The notes under the pieces: generated by a model
What the model was told of the DNA's origin: nothing
What the model saw: only the letters and a program-made list of their open reading frames with translations
Databases searched by the model: none
In this document: one piece after another, positions 6,475 to 12,695 of the stretch
How positions within the stretch are numbered: the stretch's first letter is position 1
How the letters are laid out: each line of letters starts with the position of its first letter
NCBI GenBank assembly: GCA_934630975.1
Contig: CAKTXH010000076.1
Coordinates: 1-12,695, forward strand
Direction of reading: 5' to 3'
Length of the DNA: 12,695 nt
Source of the DNA: an uncultured Clostridia bacterium
GTDB lineage: Bacteria; Bacillota; Clostridia; Christensenellales; Aristaeellaceae
Translations under genes and position numbers: made by a program

Positions 6475-8325
6475 ATGCTGACTCGCACCTTTTTTGCCCG
6501 CGCGCCGCTTGCGCCGGGCCGTTTCGCCCCGCTGCCCGTCGGCGCGGTTTCCGCGCAGGGCGCGATGCGCGACCGTCTGCTGGCTCTGCGCGGCGGGCTG
6601 CTCTCCCGCTGCGCGTCCGTCTTTCCCGAAGCCGGAGAGCAGAGCGCGTGGTTCGGCGGCCCGCTGGGCGGCGGCATGCACGCGCCCGAACTGCTGGAAG
6701 CCATGCTGCTGACCAGCGCGCAGCTCGGCGACGAGGAACTGCGCCGCGAAGCGCTGCGCCTGTGCGGCCGCGTGGTCGAGCATCAGCGCGAAGACGGTTC
6801 GTTCGGCGCGCCGGGCGAGACTTTCGCCGCGCGCGGGCGCATGCTGCGCGCACTCTGCGCCGCCTACTCGATGAGCGGCGACAAGCAGCTTCTCACCTTC
6901 ATGCTGCGCTACATGAAATATCTGCACGATACCCTGCGTGTGCGCTCCCTCTCCGCGGAGGACGCGATGCACACCGCCGACACGCTGGAAGCGGGCGTTC
7001 TGCTCTACAACATCACCGGGCAGAAGGCGATCCTCTCCGTGCTGATGATGCTCGTCAGCCAGGGCGCGGATTACACCTCGCTGTTCCATGCGTTCCCATA
7101 CCGCACGCCGATCTCCCGCTCCTTCACCGAGCAGGAGCTGCTCGACGCGCTGGCGCACGAGGATGAATCCGGCTATACCCATCACCTGATGCGCAGCGCC
7201 TCCGGCGCGAACCTGTGCGAGGGTCTGCGCGCCAGCGCGCTGTGCGGCGTGCTGACCGGCTCGGGCAAGCATCTTTCCGCGCCGGAAGCGGGCCTTGCGC
7301 GGCTCAATAAGGCGCATGGCGCGGCGGGCGGCGGCGTGACGGCCGATCCCCTGCTGGGCGGCACGCACCCCAGCCGCGGCGTTTCCGCCGTCAGCGCGTG
7401 CGAACTGGCCGCGTCGCTGGAAACGCTGCTCGCCTGCCCGGGCGGCGAATTCGGCGCGGATCAGCTCGAAACCCTGATGTACAACACCATCGACGCGGCG
7501 TTTGCCCCGGACGGGCGCGGCGTTCAGCCGGTGCAGCAGGCCAATCAGGCGATGCTCTCCCGCGCGGCGCGTTTCCCGCTGAGCGGCGAAGACGCGGGCC
7601 TTTTCAGCCTTGAGGATGGCGACGCGCTCTGCGCGCTGCTGAGCGCGTGGCCGCGCTTTGTGCAGAGCCAGTGGATGGTTTCCCGCGACGACGGCCTCTG
7701 CGCGATGGGTTACGCGCCGTGCTCGGTGCGCTACCGTCTCTCCGGCGCGGCCGTCCGCGTGGATGTGGAAAGCGATTACCCCGACAGCGGCAGCGTCCGT
7801 ATCACGGTGCACACCGACGCGAAGGCCGCGTTCCCGATTCACCTGCGCATCCCCGAGTGGGCCAACGGCGCGGCCGTCGCCGTGGACGGCGATATTCTCC
7901 CCGCGCAGGCGGGCGGCTTCGTCACCCTCAACCGCGATTGGCAGGATGGCGACGAGCTGCTGCTGACCCTGCCGATGGCCGTCCGCAAACTCCCGGCGTT
8001 CCATCAGGCGGTGAGCGTCGCCCGCGGCCCGGTTCGCTTCGCCTATGCGCCCAAGACCGTCGCGCATGACGACGTGCTCAGCGCGGGCATGGATTTCGCC
8101 GTCGCTCTCGTCGGCGAGGAGGAGATCCGCGTGATCGAGCGCATGGACGGCTCCGTCGCGCTTTCCGCCCGCGTCGCGCCGCTGCCGCGCTGGGGCATGC
8201 GCGCCGCCAGCTGCGACCAGCCGCCCATCGTCCTGAGCGACGCGGACGTCGCCCGCGCCTTTGACGCGGAACTTGTGCCGTATGCCGAAGCGATGATCCG
8301 CCTTGCCGTGCTGCCGGTGCTGTAA
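6475..8325 (+). CDS. DUF1680 / GH127-like protein with a degenerate active site
   Basis: This 616-residue cytoplasmic protein has no signal peptide. It matches the beta-L-arabinofuranosidase (GH127, DUF1680) fold family along its length: an N-terminal alpha/alpha barrel (GGMHAPELLEAML, REDGSFGA, TADTLEAGVLLYNITG, GTHPSRG, SLETLL, LMYNTIDAAF, AWPRF), then beta modules (FPIHLRIPEWANG, FVTLNRDWQDGDELLLTLPM, VARGPVRFAY). From memory, related members read GDEHL, TELCAVVE and GCC. Here the corresponding positions read DP (291-292), SAV (304-306) and ALC (384-386). The proposed acid/base Glu, the Glu/Cys zinc ligands and the Cys nucleophile thus seem lost. It may be inactive, or catalyse something else. 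ATG 6475 is chosen for the GGAGG at 6462-6466, eight bases away. It is a single-gene unit divergent from glgB. Confidence 0.85.
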   Translation: MLTRTFFARAPLAPGRFAPLPVGAVSAQGAMRDRLLALRGGLLSRCASVFPEAGEQSAWFGGPLGGGMHAPELLEAMLLTSAQLGDEELRREALRLCGRVVEHQREDGSFGAPGETFAARGRMLRALCAAYSMSGDKQLLTFMLRYMKYLHDTLRVRSLSAEDAMHTADTLEAGVLLYNITGQKAILSVLMMLVSQGADYTSLFHAFPYRTPISRSFTEQELLDALAHEDESGYTHHLMRSASGANLCEGLRASALCGVLTGSGKHLSAPEAGLARLNKAHGAAGGGVTADPLLGGTHPSRGVSAVSACELAASLETLLACPGGEFGADQLETLMYNTIDAAFAPDGRGVQPVQQANQAMLSRAARFPLSGEDAGLFSLEDGDALCALLSAWPRFVQSQWMVSRDDGLCAMGYAPCSVRYRLSGAAVRVDVESDYPDSGSVRITVHTDAKAAFPIHLRIPEWANGAAVAVDGDILPAQAGGFVTLNRDWQDGDELLLTLPMAVRKLPAFHQAVSVARGPVRFAYAPKTVAHDDVLSAGMDFAVALVGEEEIRVIERMDGSVALSARVAPLPRWGMRAASCDQPPIVLSDADVARAFDAELVPYAEAMIRLAVLPVL

Positions 8326-8334
8326 ATGGGAAAC

Positions 8335-8386
8335 GTTCGAGACTTCGTCTCGAGCTCTGGCAGGAACCTGATGTTCCTGCACCTCT
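8335..8386 (+). repeat. Hairpin repeat unit A (REP-like)
   Basis: Two adjacent perfect hairpins lie just after the GH127-like gene: CGAGAC-TTC-GTCTCG (8338-8352) and CAGGAAC-CTGAT-GTTCCTG (8361-8379), the latter followed by CACCTC. No T-run follows, so these are not an ordinary terminator, although they could slow decay of the upstream mRNA from its 3' end. The second hairpin with its flanks is nearly the reverse complement of unit B. Confidence 0.6.
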
Positions 8387-8459
8387 CGCCTTAAAATTCA
8401 GATATTTATTGATGTAACTTCACATTTACGCCATACCTTTTCATTAAAATAGAAGGATG

Positions 8460-8510
8460 GAAGGTGCAGGGAACTCAGTTCCCTGCCGGGGCTTGGGGCA
8501 GCGCCCCAAA
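8460..8510 (-). repeat. Hairpin repeat unit B, inverted relative to unit A (REP-like)
   Basis: There are two strong adjacent hairpins: GCAGGGAACT-C-AGTTCCCTGC (8466-8486, essentially a perfect palindrome) and TTGGGGC-AGC-GCCCCAA (8493-8509). Read on the minus strand the first becomes GGCAGG.AACTGAGTTCC.CTGCACCT. This is the unit A sequence with a few changes, so the two units face each other around an AT-rich core (about 8390-8459). The core may contain a weak promoter for the response regulator (TAAAAT at 8445-8450), but no convincing -35 was found. Confidence 0.6.
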
Positions 8511-8540
8511 CGTCCCCACTTTATCGCTGAGGTGATCGCC

Positions 8541-9251
8541 ATGAGCAAAACGACGCGTATTTTGATTTGCGACGATGACCCGATTGTGCATCAGTCGCTT
8601 TCCCTTTATCTGGATAACGAGGATTTTCTGCATGATTCCGCCTACGACGGCAAGCAGGCGCTCGAAATGATCAAAAAGGAGCATTACGACCTGATGCTGC
8701 TGGATCAGATGATGCCCGGCATGACCGGCATGGAGGTCTGTCAGGCCGTCCGCAAAGACAGCCAGCTCCCCATCATCATGCTGACCGCGCGCGGCGAGGA
8801 AATCGACCGCATTTTGGGGCTGGAAATGGGCGCGGACGATTACATCGTCAAGCCGTTCAGCCCGCGCGAGGTCGTCTCCCGCATCAAGGCCGTGCTGCGC
8901 CGCACTTCCGCCGCGCCGGACGCGGCGCAGGAGGAAAAGCTGACCACGCTGACCTTCGGCTCGCTGGAAATTCAGCCCGAGCGTTACAGCGTCAAGCTCG
9001 CCGGGCAGAGCATCGCCTGCACACCGCGCGAGGTGGAGCTGCTCTACCTGCTGGCCAGCCATCCGGGCCGCGTGTTCGACCGCGAACAGATTCTTTCCCG
9101 CATCTGGGGCTATGATTTCTTCGGCGACACGCGCACGGTCGATACCCACATCAAGCGCCTGCGCCAAAAACTCGCCTGCGACGAGATGGGCCAGAAGTGG
9201 GATATCATCACCGTCTACGGCGTAGGCTATAAGTTCGAGGCCGAAGCATGA
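8541..9251 (+). CDS. OmpR/PhoB-family response regulator
   Basis: This 236-residue transcription regulator is phosphorylated by the sensor kinase encoded next to it. The receiver domain (about 5-120) has the acidic pocket at Asp11-Asp13, phospho-acceptor Asp55 in LLDQMMPGM, switch Thr82 in MLTARGEE, and Lys104 in IVKPFSP. The winged-helix DNA-binding domain (about 138-234) has the usual TPREVELLYLLASHPGRVF, RTVDTHIKRLRQKL and YGVGYKF blocks. The frame is open further upstream to an ATG at 8457, but that stretch is repeat-derived. ATG 8541 has GAGGTGA just upstream and starts at the normal domain boundary. The stop overlaps the kinase start by four bases (ATGA), which indicates translational coupling. 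Its targets are unknown; autoregulation of this three-gene unit would be usual for the family. Confidence 0.97.
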   Translation: MSKTTRILICDDDPIVHQSLSLYLDNEDFLHDSAYDGKQALEMIKKEHYDLMLLDQMMPGMTGMEVCQAVRKDSQLPIIMLTARGEEIDRILGLEMGADDYIVKPFSPREVVSRIKAVLRRTSAAPDAAQEEKLTTLTFGSLEIQPERYSVKLAGQSIACTPREVELLYLLASHPGRVFDREQILSRIWGYDFFGDTRTVDTHIKRLRQKLACDEMGQKWDIITVYGVGYKFEAEA

Positions 9252-11179
9252 AACAGCCTGCGCTGAAGCGGCACAGCGCCTCTTTCCGCCGCGTGCTGGC
9301 GCTGGTTTACGGCGCGGTGCTGCTCTTCGCGCTGCTGATTACGGGTATTTACACCGTTGTCGCGCCGCAGATTTTCGCCAGCAATAAAATCAGCGACCTG
9401 ATCCCCAAAGGGCAGATCATCGCCGGGTATATCGAAAGCACCCTGCGCGGCGAGCTTTCCTCCACGTATCTCGTGCCGCTCATCGGCCGCAGCACCTCCC
9501 AGTGGGAGGCGACGGTTTGGGTGGTGGACGCGAGCGGCGATACGCTCATCCGCACCCAGCAGATCGAGGGGCGGCGCGTCGGCCGCCTGCCCGCCAAGCT
9601 CAGCGAATCCATGCTGCCGCAGGTGCTCTCCGGCGAGATCGCCACGCATATAGGCAGCATGGAGGATCTGACCGTTTCCGACAGCGCGGGCCAGCGTAAA
9701 TCCATCCAGTCCAGCGGCGTGATGAACGATTTGACCGAGGACAGCGGCAAAACGCCAGAGGCCGATTCCACCGAAGAGGTGATGAACGGCAAATCGGTCG
9801 TCGTCGCCATCCCGATCACGTTTATGGATGAAGTCATCGGCGCGGTGTTCATGGCGCAGTCCATGACCGAGATCATGGGCGGCATGCAAGCGCTCACCAA
9901 CACGCTGACGCTCTCGCTGCTGCTGGTCGCGCTGCTGATGCTCCCGGTCGTCCTGTTCTTCGCCTCCCGCATGGTGCGGCCGATTACGCGCATGCGCGGC
10001 GTGGCCCTGACGATGGCCGGCGGCGATCTGTCCGTCCGCGCGGAGGATACCTCCAACGATGAGTACGGCGAGCTGGGGCGCGCGCTCAACTACCTTTCCA
10101 GCGAGCTGGGCAGCACCATCTCTTCGCTGCAAATGGAGCGCAACCGCCTGCAAAGCCTGATCAACGGCCTTTCCGAAGGCATTATCGCCGTGGACGCAAA
10201 GGGCGCGACCACGCTCATCAACCCCGCCGTTTACGGCCTGCTGAATCTGGATTCAAGCGCCGGCAACGTGCGCGCCGCCGCGCCGGATGTGTTCGCCATG
10301 TTCGACGAAGCGCTTTCCTCCGGTCATGCCGTTAAAAAGACGGTTTGGCAGGGCGATATCGCGCTGCATATCTCCGTTTCGCCGCTGCTGCTGCAAAGCG
10401 GCGAGGTAACCGGCTGCGTCGGCATCGTTTCCGACGTGACCAGTGCCGAACGGCTGGAACAGACCCGCCGCGATTACGTGGCCAACGTCTCCCACGAACT
10501 GCGCACACCGCTGACCGCCATGCGCGCGCTGATTGAGCCGCTGCGCGACGGGCTGGTCAAAACCGAGGAACAGCGCCAGCAGATTTACGACGTCGTGCTG
10601 CGCGAAACCATGCGCCTGTCGCGGCTGGTCAACGACATGCTCGAGCTTTCCCGCCTGCAAAGCGGCACGGCTTCGCTCTCCCGCAGCGTCTTCGCCCCGC
10701 TCCCGCTGTTTAACCTCATTCATGAAACCTATTCCGCCTACGCCGAGGATTATCAGCAGACCTTCGTTTATGACGTGCCGGAAAGCCTGCCGAACGTCGT
10801 CGGCAACCCGGATCGCACCCAGCAGGTGCTCATCGCGCTGCTGGATAACGCGTTCAAGTATACGCCGGAGGGCGGCACCGTCACCCTCAGCGCCTGCACG
10901 GAGGGCGATATCGTCCGCGTCCGCGTGAGCGATACGGGCGTGGGCATCCCCGCGGAGGATCTGCCGCACGTGTTCGACCGCTTCTATAAGGTCGATAAAT
11001 CCCACCACAGCAAGGGCACCGGCCTCGGCCTCGCCATCGCTTACGAAATCATGAAGCACCTTGGCGAAGAAATGAGCGTCACCAGCGAACCCGGCAAGGG
11101 AAGCTGCTTCACCTTTACGCTGCATCTGGCGCAGGAACTTCCTTCGCCGGACGCAGAGTCGAAAGGAAGCGCATCATGA
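9248..11179 (+). CDS. Membrane sensor histidine kinase with HAMP and PAS domains (PhoR/WalK-like)
   Basis: This 643-residue membrane kinase senses an outside signal and phosphorylates the adjacent regulator. In order, it has a basic N-terminus, TM1 (about 16-38), an extracellular sensor domain of about 180 residues, TM2 (about 219-239), HAMP (about 240-292; RPITRMR) and PAS (about 300-400; INGLSEGIIAVD). The HisKA domain has His416 in VSHELRTPLTAMR, and the HATPase_c domain has the N box with Asn534 in LLDNAFKYTPEGG, DTGVGI (562-567) and GTGLGLA (590-596). All residues needed for kinase activity are visible. The sensor domain contains a polar, acidic stretch (about 152-182) that looks disordered. 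The layout matches the WalK/PhoR/ResE group, but the ligand cannot be read from sequence. The start ATG overlaps the regulator stop, and its stop overlaps the start of the Nudix gene in the same way. Confidence 0.96.
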   Translation: MKQPALKRHSASFRRVLALVYGAVLLFALLITGIYTVVAPQIFASNKISDLIPKGQIIAGYIESTLRGELSSTYLVPLIGRSTSQWEATVWVVDASGDTLIRTQQIEGRRVGRLPAKLSESMLPQVLSGEIATHIGSMEDLTVSDSAGQRKSIQSSGVMNDLTEDSGKTPEADSTEEVMNGKSVVVAIPITFMDEVIGAVFMAQSMTEIMGGMQALTNTLTLSLLLVALLMLPVVLFFASRMVRPITRMRGVALTMAGGDLSVRAEDTSNDEYGELGRALNYLSSELGSTISSLQMERNRLQSLINGLSEGIIAVDAKGATTLINPAVYGLLNLDSSAGNVRAAAPDVFAMFDEALSSGHAVKKTVWQGDIALHISVSPLLLQSGEVTGCVGIVSDVTSAERLEQTRRDYVANVSHELRTPLTAMRALIEPLRDGLVKTEEQRQQIYDVVLRETMRLSRLVNDMLELSRLQSGTASLSRSVFAPLPLFNLIHETYSAYAEDYQQTFVYDVPESLPNVVGNPDRTQQVLIALLDNAFKYTPEGGTVTLSACTEGDIVRVRVSDTGVGIPAEDLPHVFDRFYKVDKSHHSKGTGLGLAIAYEIMKHLGEEMSVTSEPGKGSCFTFTLHLAQELPSPDAESKGSAS

Positions 11180-11583
11180 ACACAGCATCTACAACCATCG
11201 TCGAGGTCGTCGCAGCCAAAATCTGCCGCGGAAACGCCTTCCTCCTCTGCCAGCGCGCCGAGAACCAATCCCGCGCCCTCATGTGGGAATTCGTCGGCGG
11301 CAAGGTTGAGCCGGGCGAAACCAAAGAGCAGGCTCTTATCCGCGAGTGCCGCGAAGAATTGGGCGTTTCGCTGATTGTTCACGAACCGCTGATCGACATT
11401 TCACACGTCTACCCAGATATCACCATTCACCTGACGCTTTTCCGCGCCGAAACCGCCGATGAGCCGCAGAAACTCGAACATAACGCGATCCGCTGGGTTA
11501 CGGAAGAGCAGCTTCCCGAATATACGCTTTGCCCGGCGGATGCGGAAATGGTCGCTTTGCTGCCAAAAACAACCCAAGCCTAA
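11176..11583 (+). CDS. MutT-type Nudix hydrolase (probable 8-oxo-dGTP diphosphatase)
   Basis: This 135-residue cytoplasmic enzyme probably removes oxidised nucleotides (8-oxo-dGTP) from the pool to prevent mutation. The Nudix box is complete: Gly42, Glu48, then RECREELGV (56-64), matching GX5EX7REUXEEXGU. The N-terminus (VEVVAAKI, LLCQRA) and the WEFVGGKVEPGE block are typical of MutT rather than of ADP-ribose pyrophosphatases. The substrate is still inferred from family likeness. The start ATG overlaps the kinase stop by four bases, so translation is probably coupled to the two-component genes. A strong terminator begins two bases after the stop. Having MutT as the last gene of a two-component operon is uncommon in my experience and may hint that the signal involves oxidative or envelope stress. 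Confidence 0.93.
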   Translation: MNTASTTIVEVVAAKICRGNAFLLCQRAENQSRALMWEFVGGKVEPGETKEQALIRECREELGVSLIVHEPLIDISHVYPDITIHLTLFRAETADEPQKLEHNAIRWVTEEQLPEYTLCPADAEMVALLPKTTQA

Positions 11584-11584
11584 A

Positions 11585-11625
11585 AGAGGGGATGCGCCCG
11601 CATGAAGCCGCATCCCCTCTTTTTT
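11585..11625 (+). terminator. Rho-independent terminator of the regulator/kinase/MutT operon
   Basis: A 12-bp perfect stem, AGAGGGGATGCG (11585-11596) with CGCATCCCCTCT (11609-11620), and a 12-base loop are followed by a run of Ts to 11625. The A-run before the stem (11582-11585) could also give some termination on the minus strand. Confidence 0.93.
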
Positions 11626-11650
11626 AGCCAATCTGTCCGACCATCTTCTA

Positions 11651-11718
11651 TTCTCGGTACGCCGCGCATACCATGCCGCCTCTTCATTTCCGTATACAGC
11701 CGTCGTATCAATCAACCT
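11651..11718 (-). pseudogene. Possible aldo/keto reductase fragment (frameshifted)
   Basis: On the minus strand, codons from 11718 down to 11677 read RLIDTTAVYGNEEA. This closely matches the aldo/keto reductase block RxIDTAxxYGNEEA (the catalytic Asp and Tyr region). After a shift of two bases the next codons (11671-11651) read VCAAYRE, matching the continuing VGxAIRE of the family, and then a TAG. Neither the N-terminal strand nor the rest of the barrel is found nearby. It is either a decayed scrap of a lost gene or a striking coincidence. It lies in the non-coding gap between the MutT terminator and the promoter of the AT-rich gene. Confidence 0.4.
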
Positions 11719-11746
11719 TTTCTTTTTTCGTCGAGCATGGTATACT
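11718..11746 (+). promoter_or_regulatory. Extended -10 promoter of the AT-rich membrane protein gene
   Basis: TGG-TATACT (11738-11746) is an extended -10 element. The -35 region (TTTTCT at 11718-11723, 17 bases away) is poor, as is usual for extended -10 promoters. The leader would be about 25 bases and contains GGAG at 11766-11769. Confidence 0.55.
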
Positions 11747-11777
11747 TCAAATACCCTTTTGGAATGGAGCGATCGGC

Positions 11778-12500
11778 ATGAAACGGAACTCTTTTCTATT
11801 GATTGATCTGATTCTTTTTTGTATACTCCTTGTTCTGCTTTTAATTCAGTTATCCAATTCTCTCCACTCCGAAGCGCTGACATGCGAATCTGTCTTTTCA
11901 ACACGCCTCATGAACAGTATCGAAACCGACGCTTTTCTGCAATCCATCCAACTCAAGAAAGTAACTGATCGTATCCCTCACAGTGGAATCGAATGTTTTG
12001 ATGCAGATAAAAACCATATTCTTCTGGTCGGCTTTCATTCATCCCGAAATGCTGAAAATCTTGTCTGTCGAATTGCTCCGAACAATGAAATGACAGCGCA
12101 ATATACCTTCCATTCTCTTGGCTCTTATCAAGTTGAATGTTTGGAGAACGGTTTTCAAATTTACTGGATCAGAAGTGACGTTATTGCTTCTTTTGACTTT
12201 GATGCACATCCTATTGAAGTTCGTCGTGTCGTTTCCAGTGATGAAACAACTAACCATATCGCTTACCTGAAAAGCAGAAAGAAACGTATAGGCGACATCA
12301 TCTATACTTGTGATAATGCGCCCGGCATCCTCTCTCTATTTGCAACGGAAGCTTCAAGAATAACCCAAACGGATATCTTTCAAAAGAGAACTGTTTTATG
12401 GGAGGACAGAACGGTTCTGTATTTCAACGCGCTTTCAAACATGGCCATTCTTATATTCTTTTCTTATGTGTTTATTCGCATAAGAAAGAAAAAAATGTAA
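11778..12500 (+). CDS. Unrecognised two-helix membrane protein in AT-rich DNA
   Basis: I do not assign a function. The 240-residue protein has an N-terminal transmembrane helix or uncleaved signal (about 6-27), a beta-rich central domain (about 30-215) and a C-terminal helix (about 218-234) ending in RIRKKKM. The middle has alternating hydrophobic strands such as IECFDADKNHILLVGF, GSYQVECLENGFQIYWIRSD and IASFDF. These recall, from memory, uncharacterised Firmicute membrane proteins with a small propeller-like external domain. ATG 11778 is chosen for the GGAG eight bases upstream; the frame is open earlier but has no ribosome binding site there. Its base and codon use (many A/T third positions) differ sharply from every other gene here. 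This suggests recent arrival or relaxed selection beside the rRNA operon. It has its own promoter and shares the downstream bidirectional terminator. Confidence 0.75.
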   Translation: MKRNSFLLIDLILFCILLVLLLIQLSNSLHSEALTCESVFSTRLMNSIETDAFLQSIQLKKVTDRIPHSGIECFDADKNHILLVGFHSSRNAENLVCRIAPNNEMTAQYTFHSLGSYQVECLENGFQIYWIRSDVIASFDFDAHPIEVRRVVSSDETTNHIAYLKSRKKRIGDIIYTCDNAPGILSLFATEASRITQTDIFQKRTVLWEDRTVLYFNALSNMAILIFFSYVFIRIRKKKM

Positions 12501-12567
12501 ATTAAGCCGCCCACAGGGCGCGCTCGATTCTGGCTCCAAGTACAATTTGCACATTGGCTTGTAACCA

Positions 12568-12585
12568 ACCTGGGAGAGCAGGCGT
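12568..12585 (+). repeat. Inverted, decayed copy of the 5S rRNA 3' end
   Basis: The plus strand reads ACCTGGGAGAG-C-AGG-CGT. The 5S gene on the minus strand (12666-12648) reads ACCTGGGAGAG-T-AGG-A-CGT. The likeness continues through the terminator arms. Together they form a large inverted repeat (12568-12666) centred on the terminator loop at about 12617. A looser match extends leftward (ATTGG.CTTG at 12553-12561 against ATGGTACTTG in 5S). Nothing resembling a full 5S gene remains on this side. Confidence 0.5.
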
Positions 12586-12595
12586 AACGGAGGGC

Positions 12596-12636
12596 AAAAG
12601 AAAAAGGACTCAGCAAAACTGAATCCTTTTTCTTTT
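12596..12636. terminator. Bidirectional terminator between the rRNA operon and the AT-rich gene
   Basis: An 18-bp stem with one mismatch (12596-12613 with 12619-12636) surrounds a 5-base loop. Each arm has an A-run on one side and a T-run on the other, so it can stop transcription from both directions. On the minus strand it follows the 5S 3' end by about five bases; on the plus strand it closes the transcript of the membrane protein gene. Confidence 0.88.
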
Positions 12637-12641
12637 GGAAT

Positions 12642-12695
12642 CCGGCAACGTCCTACTCTCCCAGGTCGTCTCCAACCAAGTACCATCGGCGCTGA
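12642..12695 (-). rRNA. 5S ribosomal RNA, 3' portion only (gene continues past window edge)
   Basis: Read on the minus strand the last 54 bases follow the conserved 3' half of bacterial 5S rRNA: AGCGCCGATGGTACT, then the loop E/helix IV region, then CCTGGGAGAGTAGG and a closing CGTTGCCGG. The 3' end is set at about 12642 because the terminator stem begins just beyond. The 5' half, and presumably 23S and 16S, lie outside to the right. The rRNA operon is therefore transcribed leftward towards the AT-rich gene, which is convergent with it. Confidence 0.9.

Noticed and set aside
6406..8382. A 658-codon open frame on the minus strand opposite the GH127-like gene
   Set aside because: Its composition (Ala, Arg, Gly, His, Gln) is typical of antisense to GC-rich coding DNA. 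It has no recognisable motif, and the plus strand has a ribosome binding site and family blocks.
8457..8540. Upstream start for the response regulator
   Set aside because: The extension is translated from the REP-like hairpins. ATG 8541 has its own ribosome binding site and gives a normal receiver domain start.
9227..10153. Long minus-strand open frames opposite the sensor kinase (also 10253-11125)
   Set aside because: They are antisense shadows of a clear histidine kinase, with low-complexity His/Arg/Gln-rich products.
11401..11904. A 167-codon minus-strand gene
   Set aside because: It crosses the MutT gene, its terminator and the start of the AT-rich gene, with no ribosome binding site. 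Only a short inner stretch looks meaningful, and it is reported separately as a possible aldo/keto reductase remnant.
12435..12686. An 83-codon minus-strand frame at the right end
   Set aside because: It runs through the 5S rRNA 3' end and its terminator, so it is not a protein gene.

Overview
The window reads as chromosomal DNA from a GC-rich, Gram-positive anaerobe of the Clostridia. The support is family-level: a class B sortase, a secreted proline/threonine-linker protein, an OmpR/PhoR-type two-component system, strong AGGAGG-type ribosome binding sites and sigma-A-like promoters. A Christensenellales- or Oscillospirales-like gut lineage would fit, but nothing here fixes the genus. Most of the window is strongly GC-biased. 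The stretch from about 11,640 to 12,500 is visibly AT-rich and stands out.

Left part (1-6,320), all on the minus strand. Reading right to left, glgB (a GH13_8, eukaryote-like glycogen branching enzyme) has a clear promoter and its own terminator. Next comes a tight three-gene unit: class B sortase, YihX-like HAD phosphatase, and a secreted peptidoglycan-binding protein. That unit ends at a terminator, and beyond it a separate promoter drives a fused TRAP transporter permease that runs off the left edge.

Middle (6,321-8,540). A promoter back-to-back with that of glgB drives a cytoplasmic DUF1680/GH127-like protein on the plus strand. Its family catalytic and zinc-ligand positions appear to be substituted, so it may be a pseudoenzyme. 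The following gap holds two hairpin units in inverted orientation that look like a dispersed REP/BIME-type repeat.

Right part (8,541-11,625), plus strand. A response regulator, a PAS-containing sensor kinase and a MutT-type Nudix hydrolase are joined by 4-base ATGA overlaps and end at a strong terminator. This suggests coupled expression of a membrane sensor system with a nucleotide-pool sanitising enzyme.

End (11,626-12,695). An AT-rich islet carries a small unrecognised two-helix membrane protein with its own extended -10 promoter. Upstream of it is an apparent aldo/keto reductase scrap on the opposite strand. The window closes with the 3' end of a 5S rRNA gene (minus strand, the tail of an rRNA operon entering from the right). 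Between them is a terminator nested in a larger inverted repeat whose left arm looks like a decayed, inverted copy of the 5S 3' end.

No CRISPR array, intact transposase, phage gene or tRNA was seen. The best candidates for novelty are the GH127-like pseudoenzyme, the REP-like pair, the AT-rich islet, and the inverted 5S/terminator duplication.
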